A DNA stretch of 64,000 nt from Musa acuminata AAA Group (GCF_036884655.1 NC_088342.1:32587001-32651000), one strand, 5' to 3'. Numbered from the stretch's first letter, positions 10,367 to 22,794 are shown. Notes: generated from the sequence alone by a model not told the origin. Translations and numbers: made by a program.

Positions 10367-13300
10367 GATGGTATCAGAGCGGGACAAGCACTCATAGAAA
10401 CACTTATCATGCAAACGTAGGGGACCTAGCGGGGCTGCGTTGAGGGCAGTCAGCACACGCGCGACCGTTTGGGGGAAAACGGGCATGGAGATGTAGGGAA
10501 AAGGAGTCACTCGGAGGAGCGGACATCTGAGATTGGCATTCAGAGGAATGGCTAACCCTTCGCGCAAGAGGCACCATGAGAACAGACAAGCTTGGAAGAA
10601 TGCGGAGCGCACAAAGGTTGGGATGGCTGAGTTTGAGCTACAGCTCAACATTGACAACTATACTTGATGGTGCCCAAGGCAAGCGAGGCGCTTGGTAAAG
10701 GATGAGACCATCCAAGATGGAATGAGTTGCTTAGCGACCAAAAGAGTTGTGCAAAGCTCAAAGAGGTGAGGGGAATTGCTAACTCAAAGAATTCGGTACT
10801 CATGCATGGGCTTGTATGCGGATGATGGAATGTTCACGGCCATCCCAAGACGACCGAAACTCGGCGCCATGGATCATTAAAACTTTCTCTTCGGCATGTG
10901 AAGGATACGTCCGTATGAGGCTGAAGTGTGCAATGAGTTCAGCATGTTGCTAGGCCTTAAGTGGTAAAGCGGGGGCTGTATTGACGTGGAGTCGCAATCT
11001 AGCAAGGGTGTTTGCAGAAGGCAGAACAATACACAATTTGTTCAGTAGATCGGAGTAGTCCAAGGGGATGGTGGTCTCCGAAACGAAGAGAGATGTTGCT
11101 CCAACGGGACAGTTATCCAGGAGGAATAAGTCCCGGCTCTCTAGAGGGAGAATCATATGGGACGGACCTCGCAAGTTGAGGAGGAGTACCTCAACAAACA
11201 ACAACTCCACGAAGCTCAATGGACTGAGCAAGCGGCGAGGAGTCATCGCATGATCTCGCTCGAGAGAATGCATTGGTAGATGCATTGCGAGATCAAGTGG
11301 GGGAGCGACCCAAAGCAACCCAAATGAAGGCACACTTGGAGTCGATATGGAGATTGGACTCAAGGGAGGGCTGACTTGTGGAATGGTGGGCGCGAGGGCC
11401 ACCATCAACTCAATGCAAAAACGAGGAGCGGAGTAACTTGGGTGTAACTTGGCGAAGTACCCAAGCCGCATGAAGGGAGCCAGCATAGAAGATGGAACAT
11501 GGAGCGGAGGCATAGTGCTTTCCTTGGACAAAGGTCAAGGACATGAACTCTTGCAAAGGCAAGAGCAGGATCATATTGTTCCATGGGTCATTCATTCTGA
11601 TGGAACGGACTCATCTTGCATGGTATCAAAGACGAAGGGAGCTTTTAGGCACATGCATCGTATCTCGGAGGAGCATTTGATGGAGGAACTAAGGCGACTC
11701 AATTTACGGAGGCGAAGTTGGGTTCAGAAGGCCTTAGCATGGGGCAAGAGGATGCAGAGGCGAGTACTCTTGAAGAATATGCCACAGTGTTGCCATTCAA
11801 GTTGCCATGAAGGAAGCGGTGCACAGTGAAAATTGTGTTGGTAGGGGCAGAGGCCCAGGATCCAGACAATGATGCACTAATAACAGCGAAGTCGGTGGAC
11901 TTTAGGAGCTACGAGGTGACGGACTATCCTAGATCGGTGCTTCATCTAGGTGTGGCCCAAGAGTGGGTGGATGAAGGTCGATTGCCAAATGAGCGAATAA
12001 AATCGAAGGTGGAAGAGACCTTGCGATGTATTGGTAGAGGCCACAAATGGAGGGATCACAATTCGAGTTCATCCCACAAGGATCAGAATGCAATGGAGAT
12101 ATCACCAGGAGGCGACATGGTGCAACGGATCGTGGTGGAACAGTTCGTGGCAAATGCGATACACACGACATAGTCCCATGAGGGACTAGATCATATGGAG
12201 GTATGGTCGGGAGCTACTAGAAGCTCCACTTCGGTGAACAACACGACGACAAGAAGGGCTATGGATTCAAGGAGTGAAGGTCATAGTACCGTAGAGGCGG
12301 GTCTTCCGTGCGTGCATCAAATTTTGCATCGGATGAAAGCCTTGGTTATCAGCATATGGGGGTTGTGTTCCACCAAGGGAAAGGTTCAAATGCAAGTACC
12401 AATGAGTCCCATGGGAGGGACTTGATCATGTAGAGGTATGATCGAAGCAGCTAGAGAGTTGGACTGCTCCAAAGCCCATATTCGTTTAAGGGAGCCCAAC
12501 AAGCCAGAGGACAAGGTCGAGTAAGCGAACATTGTTACCAAGGAAGCTAAGGAGAACAGAATCGGTGCAAATCCTATAATGCGATGGCAGAGGCCATGCA
12601 TGGGAGTTATAGTCTGTCTTTCCATCGACCAAAGGGAGCTGCTTGGAGAACACAGAGGTGTTGAAGCAGGGGGTCGAAAGGAGCAAGGAAGCGACGATGA
12701 GTCCAAAGGGACTTAGCTACCCAAAATCAAGCATTAGTTAGAATAGAGATGGACTCAGAGGAGTGCCACGGAGACATATCTACTGATCGTGAAGAAAAGG
12801 GATGCAAATGTGAGGCGACAGATAGTAGGGCCATGGGCATGGCAGCACCATGGTACCGTAGAGGCGGGACTTCCGTGAAAGTCATTGATCCCTTGCTCTC
12901 ATGGAGGGAGAGCGCTTGGTCGTGAAAGGGGCCGAGGAGGTGGAGCATGCAGAGGCAAACTCCAAGTACTGAGACAAGGCTGAAGGGTAGAGGCCAAGGA
13001 ACTTCGTAAGACCGGTGTCAATGAGCTTCTCATCAAGATAGCCGGAAGTGAAGGACTTCGGGTCAGGCAAGAGCGCATGACCAAGGAACGAAGTTGACAG
13101 TACGCGGTGATGTACCTTTGTAACTCAATGGAGTAGGCGGCAGGGTTGATGGAGAAGACGGTATAATTCCAGAAGCGACCAAACCTACGAGAGAATCACT
13201 CCAAGTTGGGGTGAAAACTTCCTATATTCCAAAAGTTCGATGGCATTGAGAAGATGAATCACAATAACTAACTCAATGCAAGGAGTGCAAACACCTCAAG

Positions 13301-13838
13301 TGCTTCAGAAGTGTGAGCAAAGAGCAGGCGAAGGCCAGTAACCAGCTCGATGCATGGAGTACAACCTCGAGGAGGCAGGCGAAGTCAAGTAACCTTTGCC
13401 TTCTCAACTCTTAAGAGACTAGGCGAAACCGAGTACCCCAATTCTCTTATCTATCCAGCAGAGGAGCTCTGCACATGTTCAAAGACCCTTCGAAGATAAT
13501 GGAAGACAATAGTTGTCAAATCCTCACCAACGGTGATCAGTGCTACTGAGAGTAGATTGTCCGCTTCATTTCCCAATGAACTGCCAATTGAAAATGGAAG
13601 TGATGCGAACCTACTTGGAAGTGACAACTAAGTGAAAGAAGAGTCAATGGGCAAATTTTGTGGAGTAAGGACGCAAAAACTTCAGAAGTTTGCGAGACGA
13701 TGCTCGTTAAAACTCCAACAAGCATCTATCCAGTTCAAGCAGCATGAGCATTTGAGAGACTGGCGCATAGTAAGGATGGTCTTTTCCTTCATCTGGAAGA
13801 TCCGTAGGAACCAATAGGGATCAACACAACTCAGCCAA
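10367..13838 (+). other. Internal region of the non-autonomous element
   Basis: GC-moderate sequence with several mid-size open frames on both strands, the longest 193 codons (10950-11531, -) and 126 codons (11449-11829, +). None resembles a gag, pol or host family I recognise. The + frames at 11449-11829 and 11826-12173 overlap by four bases and follow the element's sense strand, so a decayed element-specific protein cannot be excluded. I do not call a gene. Confidence 0.5.
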
Positions 13839-16564
13839 TGTAACATCCCCCGTTTTTGAAAATTTAGTAAAAGGTTTGTTTGTAAAAAAAAAAAAAAGAT
13901 TATTTAATAATTATTTTATATTAAATGATTAAATATTTATGGCTAGGGACCTAAGAGTAAATATTAGAAGTTTGATATAATTTATTTAAGATTCAGATTT
14001 AAGTTAAAAAAAAAAAATTAGTGGACATGTGTCATTAGCTAACCTAATGGTGCTACCTAAGTTTGCTCTAAGGATGACATCTAGCACTTTTCAAGCATGC
14101 TTGCCACCTTGAAACTTTGCAACTCTTGTGTTAACCAAAAGTAATTAAATAAGAGATTAAAGGAGAAACTAAATGTAACCTTCAGATGCTGCATCCAACG
14201 TGAGTTTAAGAAGAGAAGAGAAGGGAAGAAGAAGAAGAAGAGGAATTGAAGAAGAAGATTTGATTGAGGTTTTGCATCAACTCCCCCCATTTGGGAATCA
14301 AATTTGTTTAAGGCAAGTGTTCTAACCTCTTCCTACAGAATTCCTAATCTCTGTTTTCCTTTTAATTCTTCATAATGCAAAAGATTTCAGCTTAGTACCA
14401 AACCGTTCTTTCCTTTTGATACAAAGCCATGAATCTGAAATTTTTCGGTAATCTGACTTCTATACATTGTTTTGGATCTAACTTTTAGCACTAAACTCTG
14501 ATTTAGGTAAAACCTATTCCATTTAAAAGTAGACTCAAATATCTTTATTTTGACACTAAGATTGAATGATTTGGAGTTTAAATGCCTACTAAGACTTCTG
14601 TTTCAATTAACCCTACAGATTCTGCAAAATAGGGACTGAAATTTCTAACCTTCTGTTACTAAATTGCTCATAACTCTCTAGAGAAAATTCTGAATTATAC
14701 AAAGCTTAGTTCTTTGGAAACTAGATTCGCATAACTTTCTTTTGACACCTAGTAGGAAATTTTGAAGTATGTTTGCCTTCTGAAACTTCTGTTTAAATCG
14801 ATTCTATCAAGTCTGCAAAACAGGGATGATCAATTCTGACCTTCCTTTACTCTATTTGTTGTAACTTCCTGTTAAGAACTCAAAAAATTATAAATCTAAG
14901 TTCATCTGAGAATAGATTGATACAGCTTTCCAATGACATCTATTTTTAGTGATTTAGAGCATGCTTGGTCACTCAAACAATTCAGGAAATGTACCATTCA
15001 AATTCTATCAGAATTGAAAACTTTGTTGGGTTTTGCCTATTCAATTTTCATCCTATTGGAAATATGATTTCTGCTAAATTCTTCTTCAATTGAGCTTTAT
15101 ATTAGTCCTTTGAAGTTCTTGTATTGTTCATCCTGAAATTATTGTATAACTGAAATTTATTATGTAATGCTTTGTTTGCATTTCCTTGTTTGATAAAGGC
15201 ACATGCATATCTTCGTTGTTCCGCATGTGCTTCTGATATGTGTCAATGTTATTGTTCATACAACCCTTTTGTACTCTGGTGTCTTATGGGATATTGTGAA
15301 CCTTTGTCAGAAATGGTAAAGGGAGTTATGCTTAGAGCCCGCGATTGCTCTACCGGCCCCAGACGTGGGTGGATGGAGCTCCCAGACGTGGGAGACTTAT
15401 GCTTGGTGGTCATCCAGAAATGGATGGACCATATTATGTTATGATCCCACTTCACCTTCTATCTATTTGATATAAAATTCAGAGCCGACCTAGCACTTGG
15501 GCAGGGTGAGAGGGCTCGAGTAGGAAAGGGCTACCCTTGGATGGAGTCGAGAACTCATCACGGCGTGGAGCCACCACTGAGTTAATCCTCACATGCACTA
15601 TGCTAGAGTACGACGTTTGAGCTTCCATTTCGTATTTGTTCTTTGATATGTTCTAAAATGCTTCTTATGCTTCCGAAATATTTCCATATGCCATTGATAC
15701 ATTCTGAAGCATTTCATTCACCATTGATATGTTCCGAACTGTTTCATATGCCATAGATATCCAAAATGCTCCTTACGTCTTTGTTATGCCTTGAAATTTT
15801 CATATGTCATCGATATGCTCCTTATGCCAATGATATGCTCCAATTTCCTTTCTCCTATTGTTATGTCTAATGCCTGTTTTTGAACGAGGTAAACCTTTGC
15901 GATTTTATATCAAATGAGATGACTTCAAATAAACACTTGTATTTCTGCTTTTGTTATCTTGATACTAAGCCTGCTTGAACTTCTCCTATCGCCATGGATA
16001 TGTTAGTCGCTTGCTGAGCTCTTTATGCTCATCCCGTTGCTATATAAATTTTTCAGGGTAGCTTGTTATGCACTGAAAAGCTAGAATTGGGTTGAGGCAG
16101 TGAAAGGCTAGAAAATTTTTGAGCTAATTTTGTTGGATGATGGTTTTTGTTGTATAGTAAACTTTACTTCTGATGTAATATTAAGGATCTGTTGATACTT
16201 ATGTGTTGTAAAAGTTTAAAGGACCGCTCATATGTATGGAATGATAAGTTTAAGTTGTATAAGGATAAGAACTCATGGTAAATAATTATCTTTTTGTGAT
16301 TGTATATACTTCTACGACTATGGATTTGTGTTGTGGTTGATATTTAGCTGAGTTGCCTTTAGATTTTGTGAATATTTGAGTGAAGTGGATTATGATTTAT
16401 GTAACATACAGGTTTATGAATTGTGAATGTTGATTTTGAATGATTCTTAGTATCCTCAAATTGTTAGATTGGATCCTGGATTGAATTGATGATGAAATTA
16501 TAATATTATTGATTTTAGACAGGGTCACACCTCCTGAATGTGATAATTTGGGTGGGGCGTGACA
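13839..16564 (+). mobile_element. Ty3/gypsy-type solo LTR
   Basis: The sequence starts TGTAACATCCCCCG and ends GGGTGGGGCGTGACA, the usual TG...CA LTR limits. GCCAA flanks both sides (13834-13838 and 16565-16569), a clean 5-bp target duplication. No second LTR, primer site or coding domain is present, so it is a solo LTR of about 2.7 kb. It is the same family as the split LTR at 6223-32663, in opposite orientation. A segment at about 15480-15615 matches the inside of the TRIM element at 45690-45840. Confidence 0.85.
15640..15850 (+). repeat. Tandem ~30-bp repeat inside the solo LTR
   Basis: Diverged units containing TTTCATATGCCATTGATATG are the reverse-complement counterpart of the array at 6950-7210. 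Confidence 0.7.
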
Positions 16565-16764
16565 GCCAACCCCACACTAGAGTCAAAGCCATTGGCGAGT
16601 TGAAACAACATGGCGGATTAAAGGTTCGACTACTCAAAAACAGCAGCTAGGAGCCAAGAGGCGCATTGTAGCTGGAGCAGAAGATTGAAGACTCAACAAA
16701 GGCAAGGAATTACAGTGTTGACAAAGGCTTCGATAAGGACGTCGAAGGAATAAGTGGGGGAAAA

Positions 16765-17209
16765 TGTCACGGACAAACTTCTAAATAAGATGTTTGATGT
16801 AATGCTTATGTATGTCCGTGTCTTTTGGCATGTTCATGCTTTGTACAACATGTAGAGGGACGACCAAAGGTTTAATAGTCTCATTTTAGTTAGGTTGGTG
16901 GCCGCTTTAGGCTTGTAAATAAAGGTTGTGTCATGATGACATGTGTGAGAGATTTTTTATCTATAGTGGACCACTTTACCCTTTGTTGTGCAACTGTTCA
17001 GAGCTTGTAAAGTTTGTTTGTAATTTACATTGTCTATGAAGTGTTTTCGGAGATGTTTGCTTGTGGATCCCGAGCGAAGCGTTTTCTCTATCCTGTTCTC
17101 TCTTTTGTGGGTCCTAAGGGACCATGGGAGGCCTCGGGGAGGCCGACCTTTGCGGACGGACATGCAAGGGTGCCGCACGACTTAGGCAAAACCAGTTAAG
17201 TCCGTGATA
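16765..17209 (+). repeat. 3' LTR of the non-autonomous element
   Basis: It begins TGTCACGGACAAAC and ends AAGTCCGTGATA. It matches 9923-10366 with few differences, which suggests fairly recent insertion relative to the decayed elements around it. Confidence 0.85.
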
Positions 17210-17715
17210 GAACGTCCGGATTTCTAACGAACTCTCGAACTCCCAACGAAATCGCATTCTTGACTCTAGGACTTCATTTTGCTTTATGCCTTGCTATCGT
17301 AGTTAATCCTGCACACATAAAACCTACTTTGATCTAGATAATTATTACAAAGAAAATCAAGTGTTGTTCAGCATGTCATTGGTTTATCAGTGCTTCGTCT
17401 GAATCTTCGACGCATCGTCCTCTCTTGCGGTCTATTGCCCAATCGGCTAGTTGACCTCCGCAACTTCGATTTACTTGGTGCAATTTTCGCTCTTCTTGGC
17501 CCAATGCCCGAACTCATGGCCCGTAGCCTTTTGTCGATACGTCGATCAATCCTTCGGCTCGACGTCCAATCTTCTAACATGTTTTTCTCTGGCCCAATAT
17601 GATTCTCCTTGCTTTAATTGTCTCTCCCTGATCGAAGCATCCTACGTCACTCAAAACACAGATCAAATCATAAACACTATCAATTGGTTTCATCATCAAA
17701 ATCCGAGATTCAACT

Positions 17716-19234
17716 GTATGAACAATAAAATTGACACATATTGGAAGCATATGCGGAACAACGAAACGTATATGTGCCTTTACGAGTCGATATGAAACAA
17801 ACATAATCTTTCACAAATGCATTCAAATTTCAAGGAAAATAAAAACAAGAGCATATAAGAATTCCAAGCAGTAATATAAATCTCAATTGAAGAAAAAATG
17901 CTAGATAAAATCAATTTCCAAAGGGAATGAAACAAGAATAGGCGAAATCAACCAAAGCTCGATTTCTGGCAGAATTTGAGAGGCACATTGCATGAATTAT
18001 TTAGATAACCAATTATGCTCTAAATTACTCAAGAATGGTATTGTTGAAAAGATATTTTAATATACTTTCGGATAAAATAAGTTCCATACAAATCGAAGTT
18101 TCCAACGGAGAGTTACAAATAATTTGGTAACCAAAGATCAGAGAATAAAATCTCTATTTTTGCTGAATTCATAAGGTCATATTCAATAGATAACTGGTCT
18201 GGTGTTTGGACTCCAAATCTTTCGATCTAAGTATCAAAAGAAAGATCAGTGAGTCTAGTTTCCAATAAAGTAAGTTTTACACAAATCAGAGTTTCCAACA
18301 GGGACTTATAAGCAGTTAGTATTAAAAGGTTGGAAGTTACGATCCCTGTTTCACAAAATCCGTAGGGTCAATTGAAATAGAAGTTTGGGTAGACAAATTT
18401 ACTCCAAATTCTTCAAATAAGCTATCAAAAGAAATGTTTATGAGTCTATATTCAGATCAAATAAGTTTTATCTAAATTAAAAATCTGTGCAGGGATTTAT
18501 AGCTAAAACAAAGTGGATAAGTCAGAATCTCAAAAGTTTTTCAGATTCAAATTGTTATGTCTAAACAAGAGATATATCAGATGCAAGGCTAAAGCAATTC
18601 AAAATTTTTATATTTAAGGCAAAAGTAGAGATAAAATCATAGTAGAGAAAGGTTTAGGATACTTGCATGAGAAAAGATCTGAACACTTGCACTAGGAAAG
18701 ATCGAAACACTTGTAGTAGGAAAGATTGGAACATTTTCAATAGAAAGGATCAGAACACTTGCCTTTCGAAGATTTCGATCCAAAGATCTGAAGAAGGTGT
18801 AAGCCCAAATCCTTCATCTACTTTCCTGTATCTCCTCTCCTTGTTTCATTTTATGCACCTATATTCTTTTTTCCTCCATAGCTGCAGCTCGTACAGAATG
18901 TAGAGGCACATTCACTTGCTCTCCCCTCTCCTTCTTTCTTCTCTTTCCCAACCGCCGCTGTTATTGCCATAGTCGCAGCTACAACTATGGCCGCAGTTAC
19001 AGCCACCGCCGTAGCTCCTTCCATTGCACTACTTTCTTTCTCTTCTCTCTCATTCCTTTTTTTTCCTTTCTAAACGTAGTTACTGCAGCCACACCCATCA
19101 CCGTAGCCACCTTCCCCTCTCCCTCTTCTTCCCTCTACCTTCCTTTTTTTCCCAACACAACTGTCGCAACAGCCGTAGCCACAGCCACAGCTACAACCTC
19201 TTCTTCCTCCCCTTCTTCTCTTCCAATTACAGCT
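17716..19234 (-). repeat. Fragment 2 of the split Ty3-type LTR
   Basis: It continues the reverse-strand LTR from 7521 and aligns with the reverse complement of about 14190-15280. It ends in a pyrimidine-rich, GCCGCAGC-rich part (18900-19234) that continues beyond the copia insertion at 28053. Short repeats of AGGAAAGATYRGAACACTTG lie at 18665-18775. Confidence 0.75.
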
Positions 19235-19342
19235 TGTTAGTCATAGGTGCCCAGCAAGCCAATCACGTGAGTGAAGGCACGTGTGACTTGATATAGAATC
19301 TTTTTGCTTGTTATATTTTGACATATATCACTTTATAACTAT

Positions 19343-19345
<3 letters not shown>

Positions 19346-19395
<50 letters not shown>
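19346..19395. repeat. (TA)n microsatellite in the 5' LTR
   Basis: About 25 TA units. The matching place in the 3' LTR (about 26588-26608) is much shorter and interrupted by GC, so the tract has expanded or shrunk since insertion. Confidence 0.95.
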
Positions 19396-19398
<3 letters not shown>

Positions 19399-20506
19399 GA
19401 TGTCCTTGGATTTGTGTAATGGGAATCAGATCGTGATGAGATCATAATAATGAGATCGATTCACCTTTAAACACAGATCCTAAATAATCCCGGTCATAGG
19501 TTACTCAAGAGGGACAACGTGATAACCGGACAGACTGGTGTGCTGTATACCCGTCCATATGATGGATGCAGTTGGTCTCATAGCTGCTCGTGTAGGGACA
19601 CTAGGGATACAGTACAGGTGTTCATTGGAGAATGAGTTCACTGATTGATCCGCTTACGGAATGTTAGATAGTTGATGATGCCTTATTGTCAAACAGCGAT
19701 TTCATAGTCCTAGTAGTGTATCTGGTCCTTAGACTTGAGAAACCAAGGATGTCCTGTATGAGTGCTCCACTCTTTGATACCAGACTTATAGGTTTGGCTG
19801 TCCCAAATCTAGTACAGTTGGTCATTGGGAGTGGTAGTCGACCTTACGAGGGCTATTGAGTGTCAATAGAGGATCATCCACTCTCGGCATCATGAGAGGA
19901 ATATCCCACGTGTTCTTGCTCAGACAAATCCCTGGCCAGGGTCATTCGGGTTGAGAGAGAAAGAGTTCTTCGGGAGAATCTGATTAGAGCGAGACTCGAC
20001 TAGAAACCGTATGGGTCTGACAACACCATGCTCGATATACGATCTCTGGGATATTAGATGGATGAGGGACTATAGGTACATGGTAACTGAGGACAGACAG
20101 GTCCAATGGATTGGATTCCCCTGTATCGTCTGGGGACTACGGTGTAGTGGCCTAGTACGTCCGTAGTCGATGAGTAAAGTGAATTATTACAGAGATAATA
20201 ATTCATTGAGTTAGAAGGAGTTATGATAGGTATGACTCACGGCCAGCTCGATATTGGGCCTAGAGGGTCACAGACATATGGTAGGCATTGCGATGAGTAG
20301 AGGTTCGGATATGAGATATCCGACGGAGCCCTTGTCTTATTGGATATCCAATAAGCCCCTGAATTATTGGATCCCATGGATGAGATCCAATAAGAGCCCA
20401 TGAGAGATTATTGGATAGAGATCCATTAATCTAAAAGGCTTGGGTTATTGGATGCAGATCCAATACCCACTAGGCGAGTATCCATTAGGGTTTGACAGGG
20501 GACCTC

Positions 20507-20514
20507 TATAAATA
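20507..20514 (+). promoter_or_regulatory. LTR TATA box
   Basis: TATAAATA in the context CCTCTATAAATAGGAGGG. The same box is at 27692-27699 in the 3' LTR and at 121-128 and 2918-2925 in the related LTRs. Confidence 0.75.
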
Positions 20515-20862
20515 GGAGGGATTCAAAGCCTCATAGGCTAGAGACTTTGCTTGCCTCTCTCCTCCCCCTCTCCACCTCAGAGCAGGCCTGGAGTTTTGAG
20601 GAGCGTCGTCGCAGCCCTGCTGTGTGGATCACCGCTAGAGAGGAGGACGCTTGACCTCCTTCACTCTCTCCTAAAGATCTGTAAGGAAATAGGGATATAC
20701 GATCTCCCTGGGTAACACAATCTACTCTATACGCAGTTTTAAGTTTCGCGGATTTTGCGCACCAATCTTCACATGACGACGAACATCTCTTTGGGAATTG
20801 GGGATTTTGTTTTCTTATTCTTCCGCTGTGCATGTGATGTCGCCCCCAAGATTTCCCAATAG

Positions 20863-20874
20863 TGGTATCAGAGC
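20863..20874 (+). other. Primer binding site
   Basis: TGGTATCAGAGC, complementary to the 3' end of initiator-Met tRNA, one base after the LTR end. Confidence 0.9.
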
Positions 20875-22794
20875 TAGGTTGTTCATACGAATGATTGGTT
20901 TTGAACTGCGTGTGTTGTGTTTAGGAAAAACTTTTGATGTCAAAATCGTTGACACAAAAGTGTGAAAGGGCAACAACAATTGATGCCTTCGATCTGCGTG
21001 CGTACAGCGCAGCCGCAAGCAGGCAGCACAGGGGCTGCGCCTACAGCAGTCGGCCGGCGGCCTGCTTGCAGCAGGCTTGCAGCCGGTGGGGCTGGCAGCC
21101 CGCGGGTGCCCCACCCGCGGTCGTTGCCACACGGCGCCGGCAGGCAGGGCTACAAGCAAGGCGGCCACCTACGTTCGGGCACTATGCCCGCGCGCAAGGG
21201 CGACGCCTACGGGTGCTGGACCCACGGGCAGAGGCACCGCGGGGCGAGGCGCCTACGGCCGCAGTGCTCGCGGGTTGAGGCGCCATAGGGCAACAACGCT
21301 TGCCACCGCTGCTCCTGTGGGCAAAACCCCCACCCCCCCCCCCCCCCCCATGCTGGGGTGGCCACCCGGCGGGGCACTGCACCCGCAGGCACAGCGCTCA
21401 CGGGAGCTGCGCCACCCGCAGGGGCGCCAACCCATGGTGGCGCCCACCTACAAGGGCGGTGCCCTTACGCCCCGTCAAACAGGTCGTCGCCAATAGGGTG
21501 GCAGCGGCGGCAATAGCAAAGGGGAGTAGGGCATTAAGGTTTTCTAGGCAAAAAATAGTTTTGCCCCTCAGAATTTGAGAAATTTCAATTTCTGTCTTTT
21601 GTCCAAATTATGAAAATACCCTTAGGAATTCAGAAATTCCCTACATGTCCTTGATTTCAGAAAATATTAATTAATTAAAAATTTTAGTTATTTTTATTAT
21701 TATCTAATAGTCCCATGTGATGATGATTATTTATACATGTGATGTATGATATATGGACGGATGATCATGGACCGTGTGATGTGTGTACTTATGATTATTA
21801 TTTTTGGGGTCTGCGAGCCTCCATTATATTTCTCGTTTATTGTCGAGCCCGTGTGCCTATAATTAAGTTATAATCACATGAGGAGGTGCAGTGGGAGCGT
21901 GGATGCAATAGTAGGACCCACGAGACGGACGATCGCGATGCATGAAGATGCATCGAGATGTTGACGGAACCGATGAGGACGAGATGGACGATCACAAGGC
22001 ATGGAGATGCACCATTGCACACATAGATCTTGATGTGAGTGATTAGGCCTACTGGCTCGGGCCTAATCACATTAGGTTGTGGTCCATGATCATCTAGTGT
22101 GATTACTTATACACATACTAGATATGTATATATATTTGCATGCAATGTAGATATATATTAAATATGTATATGTGTGACATGTCATATTAGGAGACCAAAT
22201 CATAGAAACATCTCTCTCGATAATATTAAGTTAGTAAACGTGAGGCAATTAGATTGACCCACGTGGTCTTTCATCGTTATAAGTAGGAACCGATTCCCGG
22301 TGTAGGTTGAGTTGGTCGAGTCCCTCGAGACTCACTTATATCGTGATTCACTATCTTACTTACGACATAGAGATGTCACCGGTGACCTGAGGACATGGTA
22401 TGCTTGGTCGAGTCCCTCGAGGGTATATCATCAAATCAGACTCATCTTGTAACGAAGGTGTTGACTTAACCGAGCATCATGGTTGGTCGAGTCCCTCGAG
22501 ACCATGGTGATTCGGAGGCCGAACAGGACGGGAATTACAAGGAGTTGTGATCGGCAAGAGTTGCCTACCTTTTAGGCTTAGTGTGATTGGTCGAGTCCCT
22601 CGAGGTTACACTAAGACGTTGATTGGATCCTGATCCCCACTAGAAGTCTGTCGGAGACTTCCGTTTCATGTGCTAAGGGTGTCGCGTGACTCGTTAGTAA
22701 AATAGTGGGAGCATATTAAGATAGAAGTCCATATCTTGATTGTTTATTTCTTGCAAAATCTGCATCTTATTCATTTCTACTACATCTTTATTTT
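20875..22794 (+). other. Long leader between primer site and gag
   Basis: About 1.9 kb. Its first part (20960-21540) is strongly GC-rich and contains overlapping open frames on both strands, which I take as base-composition artefacts. It includes a C tract at 21327-21349. The 3' part (22300-22661) holds the hairpin set described separately. No protein domain is recognised. Confidence 0.6.
22303..22615 (+). other. Four hairpins with an identical tip in the copia leader
   Basis: TTGGTCGAGTCCCTCGAG occurs at 22312-22329, 22404-22421 and 22483-22500. The fourth copy, at 22587-22604, is also exact. Inside it TCGAG and CTCGA pair around a TCC loop. The flanking bases differ from copy to copy yet pair each time. 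Outer stems are TGAGT/ACTCA (copy 1), TGGTATGCT/GGTATATCA (copy 2, with three G-T pairs), CATCATGGT/ACCATGGTG (copy 3) and CTTAGTGTGAT/GTTACACTAAG (copy 4). A simple hairpin with no shared tip follows at 22643-22661. The position just before gag suggests an RNA role such as packaging, dimer formation or translation; this is inference. Confidence 0.75.

Larger units (their letters stand above)
9923..17209 (+). mobile_element. Non-autonomous LTR retrotransposon with a nested solo LTR
   Basis: Two LTRs (9923-10366 and 16765-17209, about 445 bp each) are closely similar. The left LTR is followed by a primer site TGGTATCAGAGC (10369-10380) matching initiator-Met tRNA. The right LTR is preceded by the purine tract AAGTGGGGGAAAA (16752-16764). 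GAAC lies on both outer sides. Without the nested LTR at 13839-16564 the element is about 4.6 kb. I find no gag, protease, reverse transcriptase or integrase motif, so it probably depends on proteins from another element. Confidence 0.8.
7522..17715 (-). mobile_element. SIRE-like copia solo LTR, interrupted twice
   Basis: Reverse-strand LTR starting TGTTAGGAACGAGTCAGCACTAAGAGG and ending GAGATTCAAC(T). Its pieces are 7522-8344, 9686-9922 and 17210-17715, and joined they match the LTR at 56046-57331. The flanks are GTATA (7517-7521) and GTATG (17716-17720), a 5-bp target duplication with one change. It carries a G homopolymer (7548-7556), a reverse TATA region near 8005-8020 and palindromic GGTACCACC motifs. 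It is inserted in the Ty3-type LTR and was itself hit by 8345-9685 and 9923-17209. Confidence 0.8.
19235..20861 (+). repeat. 5' LTR of the copia element
   Basis: It starts TGTTAGTCATAGG and ends GATTTCCCAATA. It contains a (TA)n microsatellite (19346-19395), a TATA box (20507-20514) and the transcript start region upstream of the primer site. The LTRs differ at scattered sites and the 3' LTR lacks about 27 bp near 27260, so the insertion is not very young. Confidence 0.9.

Noticed and set aside
10950..11531. 193-codon frame on the minus strand
   Set aside because: It is antisense to the host element, Pro/Leu/Ser-rich and without a recognisable domain. It is probably a shadow of the decayed sense strand.
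20934..21578. Overlapping open frames of 64-139 codons on both strands in the copia leader
   Set aside because: High GC removes stop codons in all frames. There is no start context, domain or order in keeping with gag.
22312..22604. Regularly spaced identical 18-bp repeats that recall a CRISPR array
   Set aside because: Spacers are 60-90 bp of uneven length, the setting is a plant retrotransposon leader, and the flanks pair with each other. A hairpin family explains the pattern better.
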